From the NCBI GenBank assembly GCA_023412215.1, contig JAEYNX010000031.1:1-20040 (forward strand): DNA of 20,040 nt, in the 5' to 3' direction. Source of the DNA: Bacillota bacterium. Its GTDB lineage: Bacteria; Bacillota; Clostridia; Oscillospirales; Ruminococcaceae. A model generated the notes under the pieces. It was not told the origin of the DNA. It saw nothing but the letters and a program-made list of their open reading frames with translations, and did not search any database. Position numbers and translations under genes: made by a program. This document shows, in pieces, positions 1 to 7,017 of the stretch. Position 1 is the stretch's first letter, and each line of letters begins with the position of its first letter.

Positions 1-334
1 TTTGCCATAGTTGGAACGGCGTATGCTCCAGGCTGTGAGTATCCGACACATCAAAGACATGCCTTAGTGTCATTCTGCCCGTGCTATCGTCGATTAGGGC
101 AATCCCTTTCGCGCCCCGGTTCACCCAGCGGCTCATATGTTTGTTCCAAAACTCAATGGAAGCACAGGCAGTGGCATTTGGGTGTTGAGCGTAGATGAGG
201 ATTTGTTCCTCATACGGATACTTATATAGGCGGGCAGCGGTTTGTAAAAAAACCTCCCATGTGCGAGGATTGTCCGTTACCCGCTTAATTGTCTGCTCCA
301 TTAGGTCTGATATTCTTTGCTGCTTGCTTGCCAA
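1..334 (-). CDS. N-terminus of giant ICE protein (methylase/helicase-type), partial
   Basis: Only the first 111 codons are in the window; the gene runs off the left edge. The start is TTG at 334-332, eight bases after a strong AAGGAGG, and gives a protein beginning MASKQQRISDL. The visible part has a run near residues 40-56 (KYPYEEQILIYAQHPNATA) and then FWNKHMSRWVNRGAKGIALID. From memory this matches the N-terminal region of the very large proteins of Clostridia ICEs that carry SNF2-helicase and N6-adenine methylase regions further on. The GAKGIALID stretch resembles the ArdC/LtrC-type single-strand DNA-binding start of antirestriction proteins. Helicase and methylase parts are not visible, so function is inferred. 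It follows the winged-helix gene by 13 bases, so it is probably co-transcribed. Confidence 0.72.
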   Translation of the reverse strand, partial: MASKQQRISDLMEQTIKRVTDNPRTWEVFLQTAARLYKYPYEEQILIYAQHPNATACASIEFWNKHMSRWVNRGAKGIALIDDSTGRMTLRHVFDVSDTHSLEHTPFQLWQ

Positions 335-347
335 TGCGGTCACCTCC

Positions 348-608
348 TTATTTAAGCATGTAGCGATTTGAAAGTCTGCCACCATCATCAGAGTACCGGG
401 GAGCAATATCCAGCATATCCATACGCTTTAACCGATGAAGGTTTTTTCTTGTTGCAGAGTGCGAAAGGCCGATATTATTACCGAGTTGCTTCACCGAAAT
501 GGCGATACTGCGTCCATTCGATCTGTCCAATAGATAGCAATATATCAACTTTGCGGCTGCAGGAACAGGAAGTCCCGCACACAGTTTGTATCTTGTCAGG
601 TCATTCAT
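348..608 (-). CDS. Winged helix-turn-helix protein of the ICE
   Basis: An 86-residue protein starting at ATG 608 behind AGGAGAAGGAA. Residues about 18-80 read as a winged helix-turn-helix: a first helix (AAAKLIYCYLLDRSN), then ISVKQLGNNIGLSHSATRKNLHRLKRMDML as the helix-turn-helix, then a short basic wing (PRYSDDGGRLSNRYML). Such proteins are common next to the giant methylase/helicase gene of Clostridia ICEs and resemble the N-terminal DNA-binding part of RepA_N-type initiators. It lies between two ICE genes with gaps of 9 and 13 bases. Its role as regulator or replication factor is not resolved; the fold call is fairly safe. Confidence 0.75.
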   Translation of the reverse strand: MNDLTRYKLCAGLPVPAAAKLIYCYLLDRSNGRSIAISVKQLGNNIGLSHSATRKNLHRLKRMDMLDIAPRYSDDGGRLSNRYMLK

Positions 609-617
609 TTCCTTCTC

Positions 618-1217
618 CTATCTTTCCGGCTCGTGCCGCGTTTTGCTCTGCAGTTTTTCACGAGCTTGTTTCAATTTCTCCGTTGCCCAATCGGGCATAT
701 ATTCGGGTCTCAGCACACCCAAGATATCTTCCCGGTTCCAGCGTGCTTCCCTGCCTGTATAGAGATTCACCGTGTAGACTGCCCGGCCTCTGGAATCCCC
801 ACGGGTACCGAAGCCGCCCGTAGCCAACACAAGCTGCTTCACGGCATTTCGATATTCTGGCATAAGGCACTCAGGACGGATCACCACCACCTCGTTTTCG
901 ATACTCTGGCTGTAATCGTTCGGTGTGCAATGTTCTTTGGTAAAGAGGGGTATTGTTGTTTCAACCCGCTCCGCTTTCACTGCTTCCAACTGCGCCTGAG
1001 TGCGGGAAAGAAACTCGGTCATCATCTCAAAATAGTCCGCGCTGCCAACAGCGTTGTCGTACCGGTCTATGCCAAACGGATTGTCCCAAGTGCAATCGCA
1101 TACCATGTACGGGCAGTCGGTTTTTGACTCGTCCATCCCAAACAGAATTTCTTTGTCACTTATATAAATGGCGTGCTTGATTTCATATCCATCCACCATG
1201 CGTTCCGATGTATCCAT
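618..1217 (-). CDS. Conserved mobile-element protein, unknown function
   Basis: A 199-residue soluble protein with no membrane segment or signal peptide. The start is ATG 1217 after GAGAGGAGAAAACAA. The N-terminal half has a conserved-looking core (PYMVCDCTWDNPFG, residues about 36-49); the C-terminal half has YTVNLYTGREARWNREDILG and then LRPEYMPDWA. I recognise this architecture as a protein that recurs in Clostridia ICEs close to the giant methylase/helicase gene, but no function is known to me and I give no family number. It ends 9 bases before the winged-helix gene and is probably in the same transcript. A weak hairpin lies between it and the small membrane peptide upstream. Confidence 0.7.
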   Translation of the reverse strand: MDTSERMVDGYEIKHAIYISDKEILFGMDESKTDCPYMVCDCTWDNPFGIDRYDNAVGSADYFEMMTEFLSRTQAQLEAVKAERVETTIPLFTKEHCTPNDYSQSIENEVVVIRPECLMPEYRNAVKQLVLATGGFGTRGDSRGRAVYTVNLYTGREARWNREDILGVLRPEYMPDWATEKLKQAREKLQSKTRHEPER

Positions 1218-1238
1218 TTGTTTTCTCCTCTCTTTGAA

Positions 1239-1261
1239 TAAAGGGACGGACGCGCCGCCCC
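1239..1261 (-). terminator. Possible weak terminator hairpin
   Basis: On the minus strand, GGGGCGG and CCGTCCC form a seven-pair stem (one G-U) around a CGCGT loop, followed by TTTATT. It sits between the 28-residue peptide gene and the 199-residue gene. The U tract is short, so at most a partial stop is likely. Confidence 0.35.
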
Positions 1262-1276
1262 TACGCCGTTAAATGT

Positions 1277-1363
1277 TCATTTCGCTCTGCGCTTTTTGAT
1301 TTGAAAGTATACCAGCACACCCACGATAAACAGGCAAAGCATCACAGTAATAACGATCTTCAT
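1277..1363 (-). CDS. Small single-pass membrane peptide (28 aa)
   Basis: A 28-residue reading frame starting at ATG 1363, ten bases after a perfect AAGGAGG. It encodes a hydrophobic segment (about residues 3-19, IVITVMLCLFIVGVLVY) followed by a basic tail (KKRRAK). This is the layout of a small membrane protein with its C-terminus in the cytoplasm. The ribosome site and the compact fit between the prepilin peptidase gene (22 bases upstream) and the next gene argue that it is translated. Function is unknown; its position suggests a membrane accessory of the pilus locus or a stray ICE peptide. Confidence 0.55.
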   Translation of the reverse strand: MKIVITVMLCLFIVGVLVYFQIKKRRAK

Positions 1364-1385
1364 TATGTTTTTTCCTCCTTCAAAA

Positions 1386-1838
1386 TTAAAATAAGACGTA
1401 AAGATATCCAAGCACTAATACGCCAAAAGCACCAAAAGTCAGCACCGGGGCGAGCGGAATTGCGCCCTTTAATGTCTTGGTTTTAATTTGGGATCGAATC
1501 ATAAGAATGGCGAGTAAGGGGACCATCAGAGCGAACGCAATTACCGTGTTCAGCAGCCCCAGATACAGCCCGATAGCTATGACGAGCTTGACGTCGCCCG
1601 CGCCCATATGGCCTCTCATCCAAGTCAAGAAAAAAGGAACAGCCAAAACCAACCCTGCCGGATATGTCCACGATGTGCTTCCGGCCAGCGCCATGAATAC
1701 GGTATGTGCAATTCCAAGAGACAGGAGCAGAATAACGGTCACGTTGGAGACGATGCGCTTTCGTATGTCCGTGCAGCTGCACCACAAAAGCAGGGCAATA
1801 AAAAAAGCATCCATCATGATGCCGAGATTAATATTCAT
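1386..1838 (-). CDS. Prepilin peptidase, A24 family (TadV/CpaA type)
   Basis: A 150-residue polytopic membrane aspartyl protease that would cut the leader from Flp-type prepilins at the inner face of the membrane. Both family active-site motifs are visible: CTDIRKRIVSN with Asp24, and GAGDVKLVIAIG with Asp82. The short form without the N-methylation domain is typical of TadV/CpaA. I chose ATG 1838, six bases after GAGG; an in-frame TTG at 1859 adds seven residues but has no ribosome site. It is the last pilus gene in transcription order, separated from the adhesin by an AT-rich orphan gene. Likely substrates are the small pilin-like proteins at 4872-6017. Confidence 0.9.
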   Translation of the reverse strand: MNINLGIMMDAFFIALLLWCSCTDIRKRIVSNVTVILLLSLGIAHTVFMALAGSTSWTYPAGLVLAVPFFLTWMRGHMGAGDVKLVIAIGLYLGLLNTVIAFALMVPLLAILMIRSQIKTKTLKGAIPLAPVLTFGAFGVLVLGYLYVLF

Positions 1839-1877
1839 AGTGAACCTCAATATATTCAATTTTAGGAGATCAGTAAT

Positions 1878-2174
1878 TTACCATTTTGATGTGAATTTCT
1901 CGCACCATTCACCTTCATCATCATTCGATTGAATAAAAGCTTCAAGCTCTTTCTTCATACCTTCATATTTTATTCTTGCTTCAGTTTCATTAGTTGAAAA
2001 AGTTGTATGAACCATCAATCCATAAACTCCGCAAGTAATGCTGAAGGGGGCAATGTGTCCGTCCTTTTCGAGTGTTATTCTACAACTACTTGCATATTCT
2101 TCATCTTCAAGGATTATTCCATTTTCTGAACCTGTCTGCCCGATGGTCGTTCCATGCTCAGCTTGTTTCCACAT
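1878..2174 (-). CDS. Hypothetical protein, AT-rich orphan
   Basis: A 98-residue soluble protein that I do not recognise. It starts at ATG 2174 with a good AAAGGAG site. The first part (TTIGQTGSENGIILEDEEY) looks like a beta-rich region; the rest has an alternating core (SITCGVYGLMVHTTF) and an acidic C-terminal helix (ARIKYEGMKKELEAFIQ). The gene is much richer in A/T than its neighbours: the 60 bases from 1921 contain 18 G/C. It has its own extended -10 promoter at 2236-2244. It interrupts the pilus genes between the adhesin and the prepilin peptidase, so it may be later cargo. The size and style would suit a small immunity or antitoxin-like protein, but nothing in the sequence proves that. 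Confidence 0.65.
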   Translation of the reverse strand: MWKQAEHGTTIGQTGSENGIILEDEEYASSCRITLEKDGHIAPFSITCGVYGLMVHTTFSTNETEARIKYEGMKKELEAFIQSNDDEGEWCEKFTSKW

Positions 2175-2235
2175 ATCTTACTCCTTTATCCTAAAGAGTT
2201 TTGACTTGTTAAAATACTTATTATGTTATATATGG

Positions 2236-2244
2236 ATTATATCA
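2236..2244 (-). promoter_or_regulatory. Extended -10 promoter for the 98-aa orphan gene
   Basis: The minus strand reads TGATATAAT, a perfect -10 hexamer with the upstream TG of an extended -10 element. No good -35 box is seen 17 bases upstream (GGCATC), which is usual for extended -10 promoters. It lies about 60 bases before the ATG at 2174. Confidence 0.6.
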
Positions 2245-2284
2245 TGCCAAGCAGTCTAGATGCCACGGGACAAGTCGGATAGTT

Positions 2285-4855
2285 CTATCTTTTTATCGTT
2301 GTGATCCGATCATACATATCGCCCTCAATGGTGAGCGTGTCGGTTTTGTGTTCATAGAGCTGTCCTACCGGCGACCACGCATAAAACGCCTGCGCCCAGG
2401 TGATATAACTTCCATCCAGGTACCACAGCGGGGTGTAGTGCAACCGGCTTCCCGTCGTTGAAAACGGATTGACGGCAAGTTGCCATGTCATCGTCATGTC
2501 TCCGGCTTTACCTGTTTTGATCTCCAAGCTGTCCCGAGTATTCTGCCAGCCAGCAATCTGCCCATACGCACTCTCTGGATACCGCACCCAAACCATCTGC
2601 ACCCCGACAAGCTTTTCGGGATGATCATAGTTGGTGGTTAATATTGTCGTACACCGAACGCTGAAGCCAAAGCCCGATTCCATCTGACGTGGCTTATCGG
2701 CATAAACGATGCGGTTGTCCGGCGCAATGTAAAAAGCGGTGGCCAAACTTGCGTAGAAGGTCTTTATGTTGTAGCTGCCGTTTTCCAGCCGAACCTCCTG
2801 CCATGTATGGTAAGAGGATGAAGCGGCAGTTGGCAGGTTGGTCAGCCCATACGCTTCATAGCGCTGCTCCATTTCGCTGCTGTCGGGGTCGGCCACAATA
2901 CTGGCCGGAACAGCCAACACTTGAATGTTCTTTGTCATCGTGTTGTTGCCCTCATCCGTCTCGCTCAAAGCGCCATTTGGGTCTGCGATAAGTTCCACAG
3001 TGTAGCTTCCGGCTTTGGGTATATTGATCCTGAAAACCGCAAGGTTGTTCCCGTTTCCGGCAATAGGGATGCTCTCCGTATAAGACACGCCGCCAATCGA
3101 CAGCCTGATGGCTACAGACGGAACGGGCTGCGCTGTCCTGTTACGCACAGTTGCCGATACAGTAACCTCCATACCCGCGTACCAGTCGGTAATCGTGGAA
3201 TCGACAATTTCTATATCCGGTCTAAGCGCGTTAACTGGTATTATAATCGTTTTGCTGTTGTTGCTCTCGTTGCTCTCCGCAACCAGATTATTGGGATCAA
3301 CCAAGGCAGTCATGGTGATGCTCTGCGCGCTTAATGATGTGGGCGCTGTGCAGTTAAACGTAACTGTCTGGCTGGCTCCCGAACTCAATGCAGATAAATT
3401 TGCGGAAAAGGTACCAATGCCCGATGCAGCCAGTCGAACCGTCGTGGCAACTGCCGCGCTTTCCCCAATGTTGTTCACTGTGCACGTCAAGGTCATCGTA
3501 TCACCGGCTTCATACAGTGTCTTGTTTCCGGTAAGCGCCGTCACCGTCAGGTCAGGCAAAGGCGGGACATAGGCCAGCACCTTGAAGGACGCCGCGCGGG
3601 TATTGTTGCTCTCGTTGCCCTCGGCTATTGCGCCGGTCGAATCTGCTGCCGCTGTTATGCTTACGGTCTTATCCGATGTATATCGGCCAGCCGTGTATGA
3701 AAAAGTGACGCTTGTGCTTCCTCCTGCCGCAAGCGAAGATATATATTTCGCCTGCGTCGTGAGGTCGGCGGAGGTCAATGCGACATAGAAACCGCTCGCG
3801 GAACGGAGCCCCTGATTCATGATCGTTGCCGTCACAGTAACCGTTTCATCGGCGTTATAGACGGATTTATTTGTGCTCAATGCCGTGACTGTCAGGTCGG
3901 CATAGATCTGCGGCGTTCCAAAAGATATAGAGACTGTCTTCGCCTCGTTGTATACGGCAGACTTGGCTACAATCACACGTTGCAGACTGCTGGAATTCGG
4001 CACGTAAGCGAACATGTTGCTTCGCAATCGGTTGTCGCGGCCAGTTGCGGATATGCTGAATGACCGGTTGGCATTGCCTTCGTTGAGCGGTATCCATATG
4101 GTCAGCGTATCGCCAGACTGCCCCGTATAGCCGGACACGCCAGAGCCTGCCGGAAGCCCGGAAGTGTTCAAAGAGTATCCGCCGTTCATATTCACCAGCC
4201 ACACTGACGCAGTGCCGACGAAATAACTGCCGCTGATGGACATGGACGGCGCGGAAAGCGCAATGTCATGCGGCATGAGACCCTGCGCTCGCGCCTTGAT
4301 GAGCAGTTCAATCGAAAACTGTAGCACACTAATGTATCCCGATCTAGCCCTAATCTTGCTGGCGATCTGACCGCTGGCTGCATAGCTGCGTAGCTGTGCG
4401 TCGGAATACGCGCCAAGATTTGTGAAGTTATATTGTCCGCTTTCGCCGTTTTCCGATAGCCAAAACCGTATGGCGTTGGCAGTTGCATATCGTGCTGCCG
4501 CCGCAGACAAACCACCCGTCGCATATGGGTAGCCATTTTCAAGAATAATACGAAGGCCTGTCTGTACTCGCGCCGAATAGCTGTCCAAAATGTCAGAGTC
4601 GCTGTAGGCGGCATTGTTTGGGCTGCTTTTGCTGTGCTGAAGACAGTAGGCCACCTGTTCCGGTGAGCTTCCGGCAACGTAATGCTCCGGTGTATCAAGG
4701 CTTTTCCAGCCGCTTCCGCCGTTATAATCAAACATATCCGTGACGCTGCGCGAGCTAACATTCACGGCCAGTGCCGTGGACATAAACAGCAGGGATGTCA
4801 TCATTACTACCAGCGCAGCGGATATGATAATGGCTATTCTTCTTTTCTTATTCAA
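2285..4855 (-). CDS. Secreted thioester-type/CARDB adhesin of the Tad locus
   Basis: An 856-residue surface protein. The start is TTG 4855, six bases after AAGGAG; an earlier in-frame start would overlap the preceding gene and lacks a ribosome site. Residues 1-30 form a signal peptide (basic NKKRR, hydrophobic core, ALA cleavage). Residues about 40-190 resemble a thioester (TQXA) domain: Cys71 in VAYCLQHSK and a downstream YATANAIRFWL. The Gln normally found in TQxA is Ala126 here, so the internal thioester may not form. Three CARDB immunoglobulin-like repeats follow at about 319-426, 434-541 and 546-646, each ending near an N-E-S/G-N-N turn. A unique domain of about 210 residues closes the protein. 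There is no LPxTG motif or C-terminal anchor. Its position after the pseudopilins suggests a pilus tip or pilus-secreted adhesin. Confidence 0.82.
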   Translation of the reverse strand: MNKKRRIAIIISAALVVMMTSLLFMSTALAVNVSSRSVTDMFDYNGGSGWKSLDTPEHYVAGSSPEQVAYCLQHSKSSPNNAAYSDSDILDSYSARVQTGLRIILENGYPYATGGLSAAAARYATANAIRFWLSENGESGQYNFTNLGAYSDAQLRSYAASGQIASKIRARSGYISVLQFSIELLIKARAQGLMPHDIALSAPSMSISGSYFVGTASVWLVNMNGGYSLNTSGLPAGSGVSGYTGQSGDTLTIWIPLNEGNANRSFSISATGRDNRLRSNMFAYVPNSSSLQRVIVAKSAVYNEAKTVSISFGTPQIYADLTVTALSTNKSVYNADETVTVTATIMNQGLRSASGFYVALTSADLTTQAKYISSLAAGGSTSVTFSYTAGRYTSDKTVSITAAADSTGAIAEGNESNNTRAASFKVLAYVPPLPDLTVTALTGNKTLYEAGDTMTLTCTVNNIGESAAVATTVRLAASGIGTFSANLSALSSGASQTVTFNCTAPTSLSAQSITMTALVDPNNLVAESNESNNSKTIIIPVNALRPDIEIVDSTITDWYAGMEVTVSATVRNRTAQPVPSVAIRLSIGGVSYTESIPIAGNGNNLAVFRINIPKAGSYTVELIADPNGALSETDEGNNTMTKNIQVLAVPASIVADPDSSEMEQRYEAYGLTNLPTAASSSYHTWQEVRLENGSYNIKTFYASLATAFYIAPDNRIVYADKPRQMESGFGFSVRCTTILTTNYDHPEKLVGVQMVWVRYPESAYGQIAGWQNTRDSLEIKTGKAGDMTMTWQLAVNPFSTTGSRLHYTPLWYLDGSYITWAQAFYAWSPVGQLYEHKTDTLTIEGDMYDRITTIKR

Positions 4856-4871
4856 CAGGTTCTCCTTTCCG

Positions 4872-5336
4872 TCACTCGATATACAACACCGATGACCGCA
4901 CATTCATGGGAATGCTGACCTTGCCAACAGCACCGATCTCCCATGGAAGAGGAATCACCATCGTTGCGCTGATGCTCACCGTCTTACCATCAACAGTGAC
5001 GAAGATATCCTCAAGGCTGTAAACGGATTTTCCGTCCTCATAGCGGTTCCAGCATTCATCCTCGAGCGCCCAGCCCGTTTCTGTTAAGCTCGCATAGAAC
5101 GATTCCTCTGCGGATTCAGTCGGCACATCCAGTATCAGGTCTCGCACATTGGCGTTAAGCATGTTCTTATCCACGGTGACGGTCGCTGCCCGCTGTATCT
5201 CGGTTTCACAGGTCTGATATTTGGCATACACAGTCACGCCCGCATAGGCCACGGCTGACAGCGTGATAAGAATCAATATGAGAATAACCATCCATATCAG
5301 CGCGCTGCCGGTATCGTCTTTCCAAAAGCGTTTCAT
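4872..5336 (-). CDS. TadE-like pseudopilin
   Basis: A 154-residue protein with a short basic head (MKRFWKDDTG), one membrane segment (about residues 11-34, GSALIWMVILILILITLSAV) and an extracytoplasmic domain of about 120 residues. This is the layout of TadE/TadF minor pseudopilins, which prime or cap the Tad pilus. The start chosen is ATG 5336, whose ATGA overlaps the stop of the preceding gene and suggests coupled translation; an in-frame TTG at 5342 closer to the GGAGG cannot be excluded. It is followed 16 bases later by the adhesin start. The family call rests on topology and position more than on exact motifs. Confidence 0.75.
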   Translation of the reverse strand: MKRFWKDDTGSALIWMVILILILITLSAVAYAGVTVYAKYQTCETEIQRAATVTVDKNMLNANVRDLILDVPTESAEESFYASLTETGWALEDECWNRYEDGKSVYSLEDIFVTVDGKTVSISATMVIPLPWEIGAVGKVSIPMNVRSSVLYIE

Positions 5337-5758
5337 TTCCAATACACCTCCGAGATGCCGCGCGCTGTGGCCGTAATCTGCACATTGATGACAACAGGCT
5401 CACCCACGGCTGGGCGCAGAATGATGATAGGAACTGTCTTGATCATTGTGACGGTGAAAGCGTTCTTCAGCTGAATGGTCTTTGCAGCAGCATCCTGCCA
5501 TTCCGCTTCAACTTCCACTCTGTCCGGCACAAGAAAGTCTCCGTCTGCTGTCATGGATTTCAGCGTCTCGTCGTCCGCCTTACCGTACAGTTCGATGATT
5601 CGGGCCGTATATTGTACCGTTTGGTTCAGCGACTGCTGCGCCGTGAATATGGGGTACAATGCCAGCAATGATGCCATGAATACAAAAATGATCAGCATGG
5701 TGATGGCTACGTCGATATAACCCTCCGCTGTTTGATCGCGTATAAATTTGCGTTTCAT
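5333..5758 (-). CDS. DUF4320/TadE-like pseudopilin
   Basis: A 141-residue protein starting at ATG 5758 behind AAAGGAGG. A basic head (MKRKFIRDQ) leads to AEGYIDVAITML, then a hydrophobic segment (about residues 16-36), then a mostly beta-rich outer domain. The size and the AEGYIDVA motif match what I remember of DUF4320, a family found in pilus loci of Clostridia ICEs. The same AEG-aromatic-DVA motif occurs in the neighbouring pilin at 5814-6017, so both are likely substrates of the prepilin peptidase at 1386-1838, with cleavage after or near the Gly. The stop overlaps the next gene's start by four bases. Confidence 0.75.
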   Translation of the reverse strand: MKRKFIRDQTAEGYIDVAITMLIIFVFMASLLALYPIFTAQQSLNQTVQYTARIIELYGKADDETLKSMTADGDFLVPDRVEVEAEWQDAAAKTIQLKNAFTVTMIKTVPIIILRPAVGEPVVINVQITATARGISEVYWK

Positions 5759-5813
5759 CTTATCCTCCTTTGTTTTGGCAGGCTGCCTTTCGGCAGCCCT
5801 GCCACAATGTTGC

Positions 5814-6017
5814 TTACGGCAGCACGTTTACGCCGGTCAGCTCGCCGCTGATCTTGTCGATCAGGTTCTGGAACAGATCGGGCATAGCCGCGTTCAGAAT
5901 GAGCAGAATCGCTGCACCGATGACTACAACGATCAGGATTTTCATGGCGACATCCAGAAAGCCCTCCGCCTTCTTCTCCGAGATAAAACGTTTGACAGTG
6001 TTTTTGATTTTCAGCAT
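5814..6017 (-). CDS. Flp-like major pilin candidate
   Basis: A 67-residue protein of typical Flp size. It starts at ATG 6017, eight bases after AAAGGAAG. A basic leader of about 18 residues (LKIKNTVKRFISEKKAEG) ends at Gly19 and is followed by FLDVAMKILIVVVIGAAILL, a hydrophobic helix, then a short amphipathic tail (LFQNLIDKISGELTGVNVLP). That is the layout of a Flp prepilin or of the DUF6133-type small ICE proteins. It probably forms the pilus shaft after processing by the A24 peptidase. It sits first in the pilin block, after a 121-base gap with hairpins that could allow expression separate from the assembly genes. Confidence 0.75.
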   Translation of the reverse strand: MLKIKNTVKRFISEKKAEGFLDVAMKILIVVVIGAAILLILNAAMPDLFQNLIDKISGELTGVNVLP

Positions 6018-6069
6018 ACAGTGTACTTCCTTTCAATTTTTGTTTAGTTGAATGGTGTTTATTAAAAAC

Positions 6070-6082
6070 CCGCTTATCGCGG
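6070..6082 (-). other. Small hairpin in the pilin 5' region
   Basis: CCGC-GATAA-GCGG followed by G and five T on the minus strand. The stem is only four pairs. It may be a minor terminator or a transcript-stabilising hairpin ahead of the pilin gene. Confidence 0.25.
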
Positions 6083-6087
6083 ACAAC

Positions 6088-6118
6088 AAAAACAGCAGCC
6101 CTCCTTTCCGCGCTGCCG
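6088..6118 (-). terminator. Intrinsic terminator candidate between tadC and pilin
   Basis: On the minus strand CGGCAGC pairs with GCTGCTG (seven pairs, one G-U) around a 12-base loop, followed directly by TTTTT. It lies 21 bases after the tadC stop. It may partly stop transcription from the assembly genes. A weak promoter-like pair just after it (TTGTCC, 16 bases, TAATAA) could serve the pilin block. Confidence 0.45.
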
Positions 6119-6138
6119 CTAAAAGCGAATTCTATGGC

Positions 6139-7017
6139 TTAAAACCCGACGCCCTGCAGGTTATTGATAATGAGGATCACAAGGGGAACCATGAAGAGAA
6201 GTATGAGCAGCATCGTCAATATGAACGATGCCGCCTTGATGCGGCCGGGACGCTTCTCCATCAGCCTTCGAAGCGACTCGCGTTCTTTTGTTCGCATGTC
6301 CTGCTCCAGCACCAAAAGGCTGGTTTGCTGGTCAACGCCCTGATGGACACCACAAAGCACCGCGCATAGCGCTGAAAAAGACGGAAGACCCAGCCGTGCG
6401 TCCATACTGCGCAGCGCCGTTTCGTGATTGCCGGTCTTCATGTCGAGTATCAGCCGGTCAAGCTCCATACCCAGCGCTTTGCCTGCCACTTTCCTGTACT
6501 TTTCGAAGAACGATATCAGGTCGCGACTGTCCTGCAGCGAATAGATGAGCGTTTCCGTCAGTCGGGGCAGCTCGGCCTCGATCTCGCGGTTTTGTGCCTC
6601 TACCTTTTTTCGGATGGTCTGAGTTGTTTGGAAATAAGCCAGCATCGATATGACTGCGGTCAGCAGCGCCAGCAACGGAATCCCAAGTGGAATGAATAAT
6701 ACCCCGATCAGCGCGATCAATAACGACCGCGTCTTCGCTTGTGAGACGAAATCGTCCGGCGGCTGTGTAATACGCAGCCGAGCAAAATCCACTTCCAACC
6801 GCTTCTTTCTGTAGTCACTCATGGGGAACAGCTTTGTGAGGAGCCTCGCCAGAGGCAGCAGCGCATCCTGAAACCGCTGAGATACGCTGCGCTTCCCGTG
6901 TATGTTCTGTATCTCTTGAATGGATTGACCGGACGGGAAAGCGAATACTGCCTGAGCCAGCCGGTAAAGCCCCAGCGTCAATAGCAGAGCAGACAGTAAA
7001 TAGAGAATCAGCGTCAT
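6139..7017 (-). CDS. tadC: TadC-like pilus assembly membrane protein (T2SS F family)
   Basis: A 292-residue inner-membrane platform protein of the Tad pilus. Membrane segments are visible at about residues 1-18, 95-130 (one or two) and 263-287 (ASFILTMLLILLFMVPLVILIINNL). The cytoplasmic region between carries the type II secretion F signature region, including a helical stretch (ELPRLTETLIYSLQDSRDL) and GVHQGVDQQTSLLVLEQDMRTKERE near residues 226-250. The start ATG overlaps the stop of tadB by four bases (ATGA), so the pair is translationally coupled. TadB and TadC together form the platform that transmits CpaF ATPase work to the growing pilus. TadC rather than TadB is inferred from order. 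Confidence 0.88.
   Translation of the reverse strand: MTLILYLLSALLLTLGLYRLAQAVFAFPSGQSIQEIQNIHGKRSVSQRFQDALLPLARLLTKLFPMSDYRKKRLEVDFARLRITQPPDDFVSQAKTRSLLIALIGVLFIPLGIPLLALLTAVISMLAYFQTTQTIRKKVEAQNREIEAELPRLTETLIYSLQDSRDLISFFEKYRKVAGKALGMELDRLILDMKTGNHETALRSMDARLGLPSFSALCAVLCGVHQGVDQQTSLLVLEQDMRTKERESLRRLMEKRPGRIKAASFILTMLLILLFMVPLVILIINNLQGVGF

Noticed and set aside
1477..1932. Long plus-strand open frames opposite the prepilin peptidase, adhesin, cpaF and other genes
   Set aside because: They lie antisense to well-supported genes with clear motifs and lack good ribosome sites. They are by-products of codon use.
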